NCBI GenBank assembly: GCA_963803875.1
Contig: CAWDOA010000012.1
Span: 181,770 to 245,769, forward strand
Direction: 5' to 3'
Origin: JABDIY01 sp963803875
GTDB taxonomy: Bacteria > Actinomycetota > Acidimicrobiia > Acidimicrobiales > SZUA-35
DNA length: 64,000 nucleotides
Both the position numbers and the translations under genes were made by a program. Below are positions 18,912 to 30,045 of this stretch, piece by piece. Every line of letters starts with the position of its first letter. Positions within the stretch are counted from its first letter, which is position 1. Below the pieces are notes generated by a model. The model was not told the origin of the DNA. It did not search any database and worked only from the letters and a program-made list of their open reading frames with translations.

Positions 18912-19246
18912 GACCTTCCGAGGGTATTCGCTCAGCCGATGGTTTCGGTCGACTTCTGGGTGCAATAGGTGCCCAAAGCTGTCCGATGATTACGGGGGCC
19001 GGGAAACAAGGCTGCAGGAATCAACCCAACTGTCGCCGCCAACGGGTTCGACCAGTCTTCCCGATTCGAGAACCGCGGGCAACGAGCCCTTCGCATGCCC
19101 AATGGAGACCACCGAGCGGGTCCGATGTTGATGCCCGTCGCAAGATCTTGGCTCAATCGGACCCGCACCCCGGTCGTGCACCAACTTCTCTTCTTTGTGT
19201 CCGTTTGGGTATGCGTGGGGATGTCGAGCGCCGTAGTATCCATCAG
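18912..19246. promoter_or_regulatory. Divergent promoter region with 11-bp inverted repeat
   Basis: This 335-base region separates hisS from the acyl-CoA dehydrogenase of the lipid locus and must hold promoters for both directions. GCGGGTCCGAT at 19116-19126 and ATCGGACCCGC at 19156-19166 form a perfect inverted repeat around a 29-base spacer. It lies about 80-130 bases before the dehydrogenase start. It could be an operator for a dimeric or two-dimer regulator, or an mRNA hairpin. No convincing gene is seen here. Confidence 0.5.
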
Positions 19247-20941
19247 ATGACAACGGTCTCTAGCCACGTGGGGGGTGCCGGCCTCGAGACCGACATCCTC
19301 GCAATGATGTTGGACGCGCTCGGCGAGTTCGTCGGCCACGAACTCACCCCCCAATTACAACTCGATCTCGACCACGAGGATGTCTGTCCCGAAGACATCG
19401 TTAGGGCGATGAGCGACCCGAACCAACTCGGCGTCCAGCTGGTGTTCATTCCAGAGGCGTATGGCGGAATGGATGGCGGCGCCTTCGACTCATACCGGAT
19501 CTGCGAAGTGATGGCTCGACACGACATCGGGCTCGCGACTGCGGTCTTTGCAACGTTCCTAGGCAGCGACCCGATCCTTGTCGGCGCCACCGAAGAGCAA
19601 CGGAAGCGGTGGTTGGGTGGTATCGCCGACGATGGTGTTGTCTTCGCGTACGGGGCCACTGAACCCGACGCCGGCAGCGACCTCGGAGCCATGAAAACCA
19701 CAGCCGCCCGAATCGAAGAAGACGGCGTCATCACCGGCTACAGGATCAACGGTCGCAAGCAGTGGATCTCCAACGGGTCGATCGCCGACATGATCACCGT
19801 GCTCGCAATGGCTCCGGACGGTCCGTCATGGTTCGTGGTCCCCAAAGAAGCTGCTGGTTTCACGGCCGCGAAGCCCGAAGACAAACACGGCATCCGGCTG
19901 TCCAACACTGCTGCGCTGTTCCTCGACGACGTCGAGATTCCTGCCGATCACCTCATCGGCGAGGTCGAAGGACGGGGACTCGTACAAGCCCAACAGGTAT
20001 TCGGGTACACCCGAATCATGGTCGCAGCCTTCGGCCTCGGAGGCGGCTGGGAAGCACTTGACCGTGCGATCGAGTACTCACTCGAGCGCAAGCAGGGCGG
20101 CGCGCCCTTGGCGGAGAAGCAGGGTTTCACCCACAAACTCATCGTCCCTCACGCCGTTCACCTCGAGGCGGCCCGCAGCTACATCGAGGAATCGGCGGAC
20201 AAGATCGATCGAGGGCTCGGTGAGAACGGGGCCATGAACACCGAGGGGGCAATCGCCAAGTTGATGGCAACCGAAGCCGGCAACCAAGCCGCCGACGCTG
20301 CAATCCAGGCCCTTGGCGGCTATGGCTACACCCGCGAGTACGTCGTCGAAAAGATCAAGCGAGACGTACGCATCACCACGATCTACGAGGGCACGTCCGA
20401 GATCATGGAAATGACCATCGGCCGCGACCGCTGGCAACACCATCTCAAGACAGGCGGCGCCTACTACCGCGACCGAGCAACCGCTCTGAGGGCGTTGCAC
20501 GCCCGTCATCCCGACGTTGGCGCCGACAACGCTGCCTTGGCGGCAGAGTCACTCGCCGTGGTGCTCGAAGCATGCCGGGTAGCCCGACTGACACGGAACC
20601 AGCATGTGCTGTTCCGCCTCGGTGAACTCATCACGTTCGCCGAGTGCGCCGAATCCTTTGCCAACCGGGCGGCCGCTGCGCTGGTCGGAGAAGCTCATGA
20701 GAAGAGTCTCGATCGCTTCGACGGGGCAGCCCTTTCAGCGATGAGCCGCATCTTTGCTCGGGAGGCCGCACAACGGGTCGGTGAAGAAGGAACACGATGG
20801 GTCACCGGCGCTACGGCAGCCGACTCCCCCGATATCACTTCGCTGATGACCGCGTTGCCTCACGACGCAATCCGCAAAGGCCAGGCCGGCCTGGTAGCCG
20901 ACATGGACCGCGTGGCCGATGTGCTGTACGGCCGCAGCTGA
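19247..20941 (+). CDS. Acyl-CoA dehydrogenase of the lipid locus, with C-terminal extension
   Basis: A 564-residue flavoprotein starting MTTVSSHVGGAGLETD at 19247. The superfamily core contains VFAYGATEPDAGSDLGAM, INGRKQWISNGSIAD, QALGGYGYTREYVVEKIKRD and TIYEGTSEIMEMTIGRDRWQ, where the Glu of YEGTSEI is the likely catalytic base. After that there is an extra helical domain of about 140 residues, as in larger members of the superfamily. It lies 41 bases upstream of the megasynthase gene on the same strand and is probably co-transcribed with it. It may introduce a double bond in an acyl-CoA primer or product. Reductive action is possible only as speculation. Confidence 0.85.
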   Translation: MTTVSSHVGGAGLETDILAMMLDALGEFVGHELTPQLQLDLDHEDVCPEDIVRAMSDPNQLGVQLVFIPEAYGGMDGGAFDSYRICEVMARHDIGLATAVFATFLGSDPILVGATEEQRKRWLGGIADDGVVFAYGATEPDAGSDLGAMKTTAARIEEDGVITGYRINGRKQWISNGSIADMITVLAMAPDGPSWFVVPKEAAGFTAAKPEDKHGIRLSNTAALFLDDVEIPADHLIGEVEGRGLVQAQQVFGYTRIMVAAFGLGGGWEALDRAIEYSLERKQGGAPLAEKQGFTHKLIVPHAVHLEAARSYIEESADKIDRGLGENGAMNTEGAIAKLMATEAGNQAADAAIQALGGYGYTREYVVEKIKRDVRITTIYEGTSEIMEMTIGRDRWQHHLKTGGAYYRDRATALRALHARHPDVGADNAALAAESLAVVLEACRVARLTRNQHVLFRLGELITFAECAESFANRAAAALVGEAHEKSLDRFDGAALSAMSRIFAREAAQRVGEEGTRWVTGATAADSPDITSLMTALPHDAIRKGQAGLVADMDRVADVLYGRS

Positions 20942-20982
20942 ACTTCAAACAACAACGATCTCAATACACAGGAGCCAAAACG

Positions 20983-23900
20983 ATGCCTGATCCCTTCGTC
21001 GTACCGAGTTCTCCCATCGCAGTAGTTGGACTCGCGGCAATCATGCCTGACGCGGGCGACTCCGATTCTTTCTGGGCGAACATCAAGGGGGGACGCTACT
21101 CGATCGCCGACGTGCCACCCGAGCGTTGGGACCCCTCGCTGTACTACTCGGCCGATCACGCCGCGCCCGACAAGACGTACTCTCGAATTGGTGGCTGGGT
21201 TCGCGACTATCCATGGGATCCGATTCGCTGGAAGTTACCGGTTCCACCAAAGGTGGCAGACCAGATGGACGACGGTCAGCGGTGGGCGATCAGCGCTGCT
21301 CGGTCCGCCCTGCTCGATGCCGGTTGGCCAGACTGGAACGTCGATCCCGACAACGTGGCCGTCGTCATCGGCAATTCAATAGGCGGCGAGAAGCACTACG
21401 AGTCCAACCTTCGGATCGAACTTCCCACCATGCTTCACGACCTCGAACTCGGTGAGTCGTTCGCAGCGCTCAGCTCCGAGCAGCGCGAACACATCATCGC
21501 TGAGCTGCGCACCCGCTTTCTGGCTCACTTCGAAGAGATAAACGAAGACACGATGCCCGGCGAACTGGCAAACGTGATGGCCGGTCGCGTCGCCAACCTC
21601 TTCAACCTCAGGGGCCCCAACTTCACCACTGATGCGGCATGTGCGTCAGGCCTGGCGGCGATGAGTGTGGCTGTTCAGGGTCTTGTCGATCACCGATTCG
21701 ACGCTGCGATCACCGGTGGCATCGACCACAACATGGGGGTCGCGGCCTTCGTCAAGTTCTGCAAGATCGGCGCCCTCTCGGCCACCGGCACGCGTCCCTT
21801 CGACGCCGGGGCTGACGGATTCGTAATGGGAGAAGGGGCAGCGCTGTTCGTTCTCAAGCGTCTCGAGGACGCCGAACGCGACGGCGACAGGGTCTACTCC
21901 GTTATCCGTGGAATCGGAGGCGCCAGCGACGGCAAGGGCAAAGGCATCACAGCCCCCAACCCGGTCGGCCAACGTTTGGCGGTGACTCGCGCCTGGGAGG
22001 TTGCCGGAGAAGATCCCGCCACGGTCAACGCCATCGAGGCGCACGGCACCTCAACCCGAGTCGGCGACGCTACCGAACTGCAGAGCCTCACCGATGTTTT
22101 CGGACCTGCGGGCTCCGCACCCAAGAGCATTGCGCTCGGGTCGGTCAAGTCGAACATCGGCCATCTCAAGGCCGCAGCGGGAGCCGCTGGCATGTTCAAG
22201 ATGGTTCGGAGTTTACACGAGAAGGTTTTGACGCCGAGCTTGAACTTCGATGACCCCAACCCAAACGTCGACTGGGACACATCTCCCTTTGCTGTGAATA
22301 CAGAACTACGCGAATGGCCGACGCCCGCATCGGGCGTGCGTCGAGGCGGCGTGAGCGCGTTCGGCTTCGGCGGTACCAACTTCCACGTCGTGCTCGAAGA
22401 GCACATCCCGGGGCGGCACCGCCCACCATCCCGTGTGTTTCAGGGGGCATCGATTCAAGAGCCGCAGGCGGACACTTCGGCTGACACCGCCCCGGCGTTC
22501 GAGCCGACCAAGGCTCCCCTACGGGGCGCACTCGTGCTCGGTGCACGCGACGATGCCGATCTGCTGACCCAGGTCGAGGCTGCCCTGGCCGATGCGAAAG
22601 CCGGTCACGCCCCCGCGCCCGCTCGTCCGGCTGCCGAAATCGGTTCTGCTCCGGTGAGGATTGCTGTCGACTTCGCCGATGCAGCCGATCTTGCGACCAA
22701 GCTCGACAAGGCCGTCAAGGCCTTGACGAGCAACAACCCGGCGATCTACCGGATGCTTCGCCAGCAGGGTGTGTTCTTCGGCCGCGGCCCCGCTCCCAAG
22801 GTGGCGTTCTTGTACACCGGCCAGGGTTCGCAGTACGTCAACATGCTCGATGAACTCCGCCAGACCGAGCCGATAGTCGACAACACATTCCGCCAGGCCG
22901 ACGAGGTGATGACACCGCTCCTGGGGCGATCACTTTCATCGTACATCTTTGTCGACGGTGGCAATCCCGCGGCGGTGGCCCAACTCGAGCAGGAACTACT
23001 CCAAACCGAGATCACCCAGCCCGCCGTGCTGGCGACCGATTCCGGTATCAACCGACTGCTGGCGGCCTACGGAATGCGGCCCGACATGGTGATGGGCCAC
23101 AGTCTGGGCGAATACGGAGCGCTCATCGCTTCCGGTTCGCTGACCTTTGAAGCCGCGCTCGAGGCCGTCAGCGCCCGCGGTCGAGAAATGGCTTCTCTCA
23201 CGATGGAGGACAACGGCGCAATGGCCGCGGTGTTCGGTCCATTGACCGAAATCGAACGAATCGTCGACCAGACCGATGGATACGTCGTGGTTGCCAACAT
23301 CAACTCGAACAACCAGGCGGTTGTCGGTGGTGCTACCGCTGCAGTTCTGTCCGCTGTGGATTCATTCGCCGCTGCCGGCATGCAGGCAATCCGGATCCCT
23401 GTGAGCCACGCGTTCCACACATCGATCGTCGCTCCGGCGTCGGTCCCGCTCATCGCAAGCCTGAAGCGGCTCGACGTCCGCCCGCCGCAAATCCCGCTGG
23501 TCGCGAACGTCACCGGTGAGTTCTATCCCGCCGATGCCACGAGCGACACGATGCTCGACTTGCTGGGCAAACAGGTGGCATCTCCGGTGCAGTTCGTGAA
23601 GGGTCTCAGAACCTTGTACGACGCCGGCGCTCGCATCTTCGTCGAGGTCGGCCCAAAGCGCGCTCTCCACGGATTCGTGGAAGACGTGCTCGGCGAGCAC
23701 GATGACGTCATGGCGTTGTTCACCAACCACCCCAAGCTTGGCGACATCCCGTCGATGAACCAGGCTCTGTGTGGACTGTGGGCAGCAGGCGTCGGTTTCG
23801 GCGAACCCGAATCTGCCGTGATACCCGCAGCCACGCCGGCTGCCACGATCCCAACACCGAGCGCTCCGGCAGCTCCGGCAGCTCCGGCAGCTCCGGCAGC

Positions 23901-26900
23901 TCCGGCAGCTCCGGCAGCTCCGGACGATCGCATCATGCAGCTCGGACAACTCTTTGCAGGGGTGATCGAAGAAGGTCTGCGGATCTATGGCGACGCACCG
24001 CCCACGGGGGCAGCAACACAACCCGCCGAGACCGAAGCGACCTCGGTAGAACCACGCCGAATCGAGAGTGAGCCGGTTGTCATCACCGGTGCCGCGCTGG
24101 GTCTACCCGGCGTGGATCAGGTGTTCGACGATGCCAATGTCGGACGGATTCTTGCCGGGCAGCAGTTCATCAAGGCACTGCCGCAATCCGCCCGTGATCG
24201 GATGGCCGACATGCACATCACGCGTCTGGTCAAGAGCGAGTCCGGAGGGGCGAGCTTCCAAACAATCGACGATCCAGCCGAAGTGATCAAGCTCGCTGGC
24301 CGCCGCGCTCCAATCGACATCGTGGAGCAGTTTGCAGTCGAGTCCGCCCGTGACGAAGCGCTCGACAACACCACCAGGCTTGCCATCGGCGCAGGCTTTG
24401 ATGCCATGCGAGACGCAGGCATCCCGCTGGTGATGCGCTACAAAACGACCACGCTCGGCACCCAGCTGCCCGACGGATGGGGTCTGCCCGACGAACTCCG
24501 CGACGAAACCGGCGTGATCTTCGCCAGCGCGTTCCCGGGTTACGACCGATTCGCTGAAGACATAGAGGCCTACACCGCCGATCGGTCCCGCCGTGAGCAC
24601 CTTCTCGCGCTCGAAGGCGTTCGGGCCGGGCTCGACGACAGCCAGTCGAACGTTGCCGAGATCGACCGTCTCATCGCCGGGCTACGGGCCGAGATCGAGG
24701 CGAATCCCTACAACTTCGATCGCCGGTTCCTGTTCCGGGTCCTGTCGATGGGGCACTCACAATTCGCTGAGATGATCGGCGCTCGGGGACCGAACACCCA
24801 GGTGAACGCGGCGTGTGCCTCGACCACCCAGGCCGTGGCGCTGGCCGAAGACTGGATTCGTGCCGGGCGTTGCCGCCGGGTGATCGTCGTATCCGCCGAC
24901 GACGCGAGCGGCGACTCGCTCCAACCATGGATCACCAGTGGGTTCCTGGCGACCGGAGCGGCTGCAACCGATGAGAACGTCGAGGATGCAGCGACACCGT
25001 TCGATCGACGCCGTCACGGGATGATCGTCGGAATGGGAGCGGCCTCACTTGTGATCGAGTCCGCCGCCGCCGCTCAGGAACGGGGCCTCCAGCCGATATG
25101 TGAAGTTCTCGGCGCAGTCACCGTCAACTCGGCATTCCACGGCACTCGTCTCGATGTCGAGCACATCGGGGCTGCCATGGAGACCGTGGTACAACAGGCC
25201 GAGTCTCGGGGAATCAGCAGAGCTGCTATCGCCGACGAAGCCATGTTCGTGTCCCATGAGACCTACACGCCGGCCAGAGGTGGCTCGGCGTCGGCGGAGA
25301 TAAACGCCCTACGGCGTGTCTTCGGCGCTGCGGCCGATCGGGTTGTGATCACCAATACGAAGGGTTTCACCGGGCACGCCATGGGTGCCGGGATCGAAGA
25401 CGTCGTTGCCGTGAAAGCACTCGAAACAGGAATTGTGCCGCCCGTTCCGAACTACCGCGAACCCGACCCTGAGCTGGGAGACCTCAACCTGTCCCAAGGT
25501 GGATCCCACCCGGTGCGTTATGCGCTGCGGCTGGCGGCAGGCTTCGGATCCCAGGTGGCAATGGCGCTGCTTCGATGGACGCCGGTTGCCGATGGCGCAC
25601 ATCGCGCCCCCGACGCACTCGGATATCAGTATCGGATTGCAGATCCCAGCGCTTGGCAACGTTGGCTCGACACGATCGGCGGCTACGACAGTGCACGTAT
25701 CGAGGTCGACCACCGCCGCCTTCGCGTTGTCGACGTTGGTGCTCCGGCCACCTCGAAGCACGAATCAATCATCCCGGTCCCCTACCAAGGACAATTCGCC
25801 GCAACGCCCACGTCCGCGCCCAAAGCTACGTCTCCTTCCATACCCGCTCAAGCCCAGCCTCCCGTGGCACCACCGGTTCCGCCGGTTCCTGCCCCCGTAC
25901 CCGAACCCGTTGCTGAACCAGCCGGTGATCCGGTGGTTGATGTGGTCACCGGCATCGTTGCTGAAATGACCGGCTACCCAGCCGACCTGTTGGAACCAGA
26001 CCTCGACCTCGAAGCCGACCTCGGCGTCGACACCGTCAAACAAGCCGAAGTCTTCGCAGCAGTACGCGAACACTACGACGTCGAACGAGACGACAACCTC
26101 CAACTCCGCGACTTCCCCACCCTCAACCACGTCGCAGCCTGGGTCCGCGACAAAACCGGCATCGCCGCCCCAACACCAACACCAACACCAACAGCCGCAC
26201 GCACGCAGCAGCGGCCGCGCCACCAGCAGCACCGGCAGCAGTGACTGATCCGGTGGTTGATGTGGTCACCGGCATCGTTGCTGAAATGACCGGCTACCCA
26301 GCCGACCTGTTGGAACCAGACCTCGACCTCGAAGCCGACCTCGGCGTCGACACCGTCAAACAAGCCGAAGTCTTCGCAGCAGTACGCGAACACTACGACG
26401 TCGAACGAGACGACAACCTCCAACTCCGCGACTTCCCCACCCTCAACCACGTCGCAGCCTGGGTCCGCGACAAAACCGGCATCGCCGCCCCAACACCCAC
26501 ACACCAACAGCCGCACCCGCACCGCAGCAGCGGCCGCGCCACCAGCAGCACCGGCAGCAGTGACTGATCCGGTGGTTGATGTGGTCACCGGCATCGTTGC
26601 TGAAATGACCGGCTACCCAGCCGACCTGTTGGAACCAGACCTCGACCTCGAAGCCGACCTCGGCGTCGACACCGTCAAACAAGCCGAAGTCTTCGCAGCA
26701 GTACGCGAACACTACGACGTCGAACGAGACGACAACCTCCAACTCCGCGACTTCCCCACCCTCAACCACGTCGCAGCCTGGGTCCGCGACAAAACCGGCA
26801 TCGCCGCCCCAACACCAACACCAACACCAGCACCAGCACCCGCAGCAGCGGCCGCGCCACCAGCAGCACCGGCAGCAGTGACTGATCCGGTGGTTGATGT

Positions 26901-29900
26901 GGTCACCGGCATCGTTGCTGAAATGACCGGCTACCCAGCCGACCTGTTGGAACCAGACCTCGACCTCGAAGCCGACCTCGGCGTCGACACCGTCAAACAA
27001 GCCGAAGTCTTCGCAGCAGTACGCGAACACTACGACGTCGAACGAGACGACAACCTCCAACTCCGCGACTTCCCCACCCTCAACCACGTCGCAGCCTGGG
27101 TCCGCGACAAAACCGGCATCGCCGCCCCAACACCCACACCAACACCAACAGCCGCACCCGCAGCAGCGGCCGCGCCACCAGCAGCACCGGCAGCAGTGAC
27201 TGATCCGGTGGTTGATGTGGTCACCGGCATCGTTGCTGAAATGACCGGCTACCCAGCCGACCTGTTGGAACCAGACCTCGACCTCGAAGCCGACCTCGGC
27301 GTCGACACCGTCAAACAAGCCGAAGTCTTCGCAGCAGTACGCGAACACTACGACGTCGAACGAGACGACAACCTCCAACTCCGCGACTTCCCCACCCTCA
27401 ACCACGTCGCAGCCTGGGTCCGCGACAAAACCGGCATCGCCGCCCCAACACCAACACCAACAGCCAGCACCAGCACCGCAGCAGCGGCCGCGCCAACCGA
27501 TGAGGCGCCCGACGTCGTTCACGGTGACCTCGACGCCGTCGATGCCCTGCCCCGTCGGGTACCTGTTCCCTCCTTGCGACCCGACATTTCAGTGTGCTCG
27601 TCGACCGGAGTCGAACTAGACGGTGCCCGGGTGGTCGTAATGCTCGATGAAGGCAACGTTGGCGAAGCCCTTGTCAAGCAACTCTCCAAAGCCGGCGCAA
27701 CGGCGCTGACGCTGTCGCCCGGTGTCAGTACTGAAGATCTGCTGGAACAGCTCAACGGCTGGCAGGAGGAAGGGCCGGTCACCGGCGTGTACTGGCTTCC
27801 AGCTCTCGATAGCGACGGCGACCTGGCTGAGTACGACCTCGATGTGTGGCGCGAAGCATTGCGTCGACGAGTCAAGACGCTGTACACCACTATGCGTTCG
27901 CTCTACGAGTCCAGCCCATTCCTGGTCTCGGCGACCCGCCTCGGCGGGTACCACGGTTATGACGACGCAGGTGCAACCAACCCGCTCGGTGGCCCCGTTG
28001 TCGGCTTCACCAAGTCGTACAAGAAGGAACGTCCCGATGCCCTGGTCAAGGCTGTCGATCTTGCCGAGAGCCGCAAGACAAAGGCGATCGCCCAACAGTT
28101 GATCGAGGAGACCCTTCACGACCCGGGCGCAGTTGAGATCGGGCGGGTCGAGGACCAACGATTCGGTGTCGCCTTTGTCGAGTCACCTTTTCCGAGTCGG
28201 GACGACGACTCCCGGTCCGTCGGCGGTGTAGACCTCAACGCCGACTCGGTCTTCGTGGTCACCGGGGCCGCTGGCAGCATCGTCTCCGCTATCACGGCCG
28301 ACCTTGCCCAAGCTTCGGGAGGTAACTTCCACCTGCTCGATCTGACGCCAACACCGGATCGTCATGATCCCGACCTTGCGGCGTTCCGCGACGACAGGAA
28401 CGGGCTCAAGATCACGATCGCCGAACGTATGAAGGCAGCGGGTGACCACCCGACCCCGGTTGCGATCGAACGGGAGCTCAGCAAGTTCGAACGTTTGAAC
28501 GCCGCCCTCACGGCAATCCAAGCAGTGGAAGCTACGGGCGGTACCGCCCACTACCACTCGGTCGACCTGACCGATGCCGAAGCCGTTGCGACGGTGATGT
28601 CCGACGTGCAAGAGCAGAGTGGTCATATCGACGTCCTGCTGCACGCTGCGGGGTTGGAGATCAGCCGCAATCTGCCGGAGAAGGAACCGCGCGAATACGA
28701 TCTCGTCTTCGACGTGAAGAGCGATGGCTGGTTCAACGTCTTCCACGCTGCTCAGGACATGCAAATCGGAACGGCCGTCGTGTTCTCATCGGTTGCCGGC
28801 CGCTTCGGGAATCAGGGTCAAACCGACTACTCAGCGGCAAATGACCTGCTCTGCAAGACCATGAGCAGCTTCCGCCGCACTCGGCCTGACACTCGAGGGT
28901 TGGCACTCGACTGGACAGCCTGGGGTGGCATCGGCATGGCAACCCGGGGTTCAATCCCCAAGATCATGGAGATGGCCGGAGTCCAGATGTTGCCTCCCGA
29001 GGCAGGAGTCGCGTGGATACGGCGAGAACTGACCGCCGGCACCAGCGACAGCGAAGTGATCGTGGCCGGGGTTCTCGGAATGATGGCCGGGGAGTACAAC
29101 GAGACCGGCGGCATCGATCCCGACCAACTCGTGGGTGAACCCGCAGCCCATGGACCGATGATCGGCACAGCCACCATGAGCGTGCACAACGGTGTTGTCG
29201 TGAGGACAACTCTGGATCCGATGGAGCAACCGTTCCTGAATGATCACCGAATCGACGGGGTGCCGGTCTTGCCGGGTGTGATGGGGATGGAAGCCTTCGC
29301 CGAAGCAGCGCAGCTTCTTGCACCGGATCATCACGTGCTGGCTGTCGAAGACGTCGGCTTCAACGCCCCACTGAAGTTCTACCGGGACCAACCGAGAGAA
29401 CTCTTTGTTCAGGCCGTTGTTCGTCCCGAGGGTGACGATCTGGTGGCCACCTGCCAGCTGGCGGCAGAACGCCTGCTACCGGGCAGTGACACTCCGCAAC
29501 GTACGGTGCACTTCACCGGCAGCGTTCGACTCAGCGTCAGCCCCCCTGCGGAGATGAAAGCCGAACCGGTGTCCGATCCGGATGGAGCAACACTGAACGC
29601 AGACCAGGTGTACTCGTTCTACTTCCATGGGCCGGCCTACCAAGTGGTCGACTCTGCGTGGAAGAGTGAGGATTCCTCGATCGCAGCGTTAGCTGACCCG
29701 CTTCCGGACAATCATGTGCCAACAGATCTGCCGCTCACCACCGCCCCCCGGCTCATAGAGCTGTGCTTTCAGACCGCAGGACTCTGGCAGGCCGGACGAG
29801 AGGATCGACTGGCGCTCCCGATGCGGGTGGGAAGCGCACAAGTTGTCAGCGATCCGGCGAACGCAAAAGGGGCTTTGCACGCCCGGGCCAACGAGAGAGA

Positions 29901-30039
29901 ACCCGGCGTATTCGACTGTTTGGTCGTCGACGCCGAGGGCAGTGTGATCGCTCGACTCGATGGCTACCGCACTATTCCGCTCCCGGCTCCGATACCTGAT
30001 GAAGTAGCCGCCGATTTGCATGCGGCATACCGCTCGTAA
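20983..30039 (+). CDS. PUFA-synthase-like megasynthase KS-AT-KS-ACPx5-KR-DH (two linker frameshifts)
   Basis: An iterative type I fatty acid/polyketide synthase; start ATG 20983 with AGGAG eight bases before it. Domains in order: KS1 (Cys220 in DAACASG, His354 in HGTST, His394 in NIGHLKAAAG); acyltransferase (Ser707 in GHSLGEYGAL, His812 in SHAFHTS); an Ala/Pro linker; KS2 (Cys1278 in NAACASTTQA, SHETYTPARGG, KGFTGHAMGAG); five tandem carrier domains; ketoreductase (TGAAGSIVSA near 28261, SSVAGRFGNQGQTDYSAAND); and a hot-dog dehydratase (HRIDGVPVLP near 29245, LIELCFQ). No enoyl-reductase or thioesterase is visible. The frame shifts in the ACP1-ACP2 and ACP2-ACP3 linkers (unit lengths 320 and 319 instead of 318) cancel, so the whole is 3019 codons. 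As written, it reads as three frames, 20983-26244, 26241-26567 and 26560-30039, overlapping at GTGA-type junctions. It resembles PfaA fused to half of PfaC. Confidence 0.88.
23863..23925 (+). repeat. 9-bp microsatellite GCTCCGGCA x7 (Ala-Pro-Ala linker)
   Basis: Seven perfect copies of GCTCCGGCA encode an Ala-Pro-Ala repeat between the acyltransferase and KS2 domains. Such Ala/Pro-rich stretches are flexible interdomain linkers; the exact DNA repeat makes length change by slippage likely. Confidence 0.9.
25927..27450 (+). repeat. Five near-identical tandem ACP-coding repeats (about 318 bp)
   Basis: Each unit encodes about 82 residues of carrier domain (DPVVDVVTGIVAEMTGYPAD to AAWVRDKTGIAAP) plus a Thr/Pro/Ala linker. 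Starts of the shared DPVVDVV segment are near 25927, 26247, 26566, 26884 and 27202. By eye the domain-coding parts are identical in nucleotide sequence in all five copies; only the linkers differ. The carrier motif is LGVDTVKQAE, with Thr where the phosphopantetheine-bearing Ser (DSL/DSI) normally lies; the Thr codons are at 26032, 26352, 26671, 26989 and 27307. Two of the linkers carry the frameshifts described for the host gene. Confidence 0.9.
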
Positions 30040-30045
30040 CGCGCG

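Noticed and set aside
18912..19246. T-box or other leader riboswitch for hisS
   Set aside because: No T-box core sequence was seen on the hisS strand. The inverted repeat lies closer to the divergent gene.
23362..24021. Minus-strand frame with repeated CRSCRS peptide
   Set aside because: It is the reverse of the GCTCCGGCA microsatellite within the synthase linker.
26073..27522. Long Cys/Trp/Gly-rich minus-strand open frame across the ACP repeats
   Set aside because: It is the antisense of GC-rich ACP and linker codons repeated five times. The plus strand has clear domain homology.
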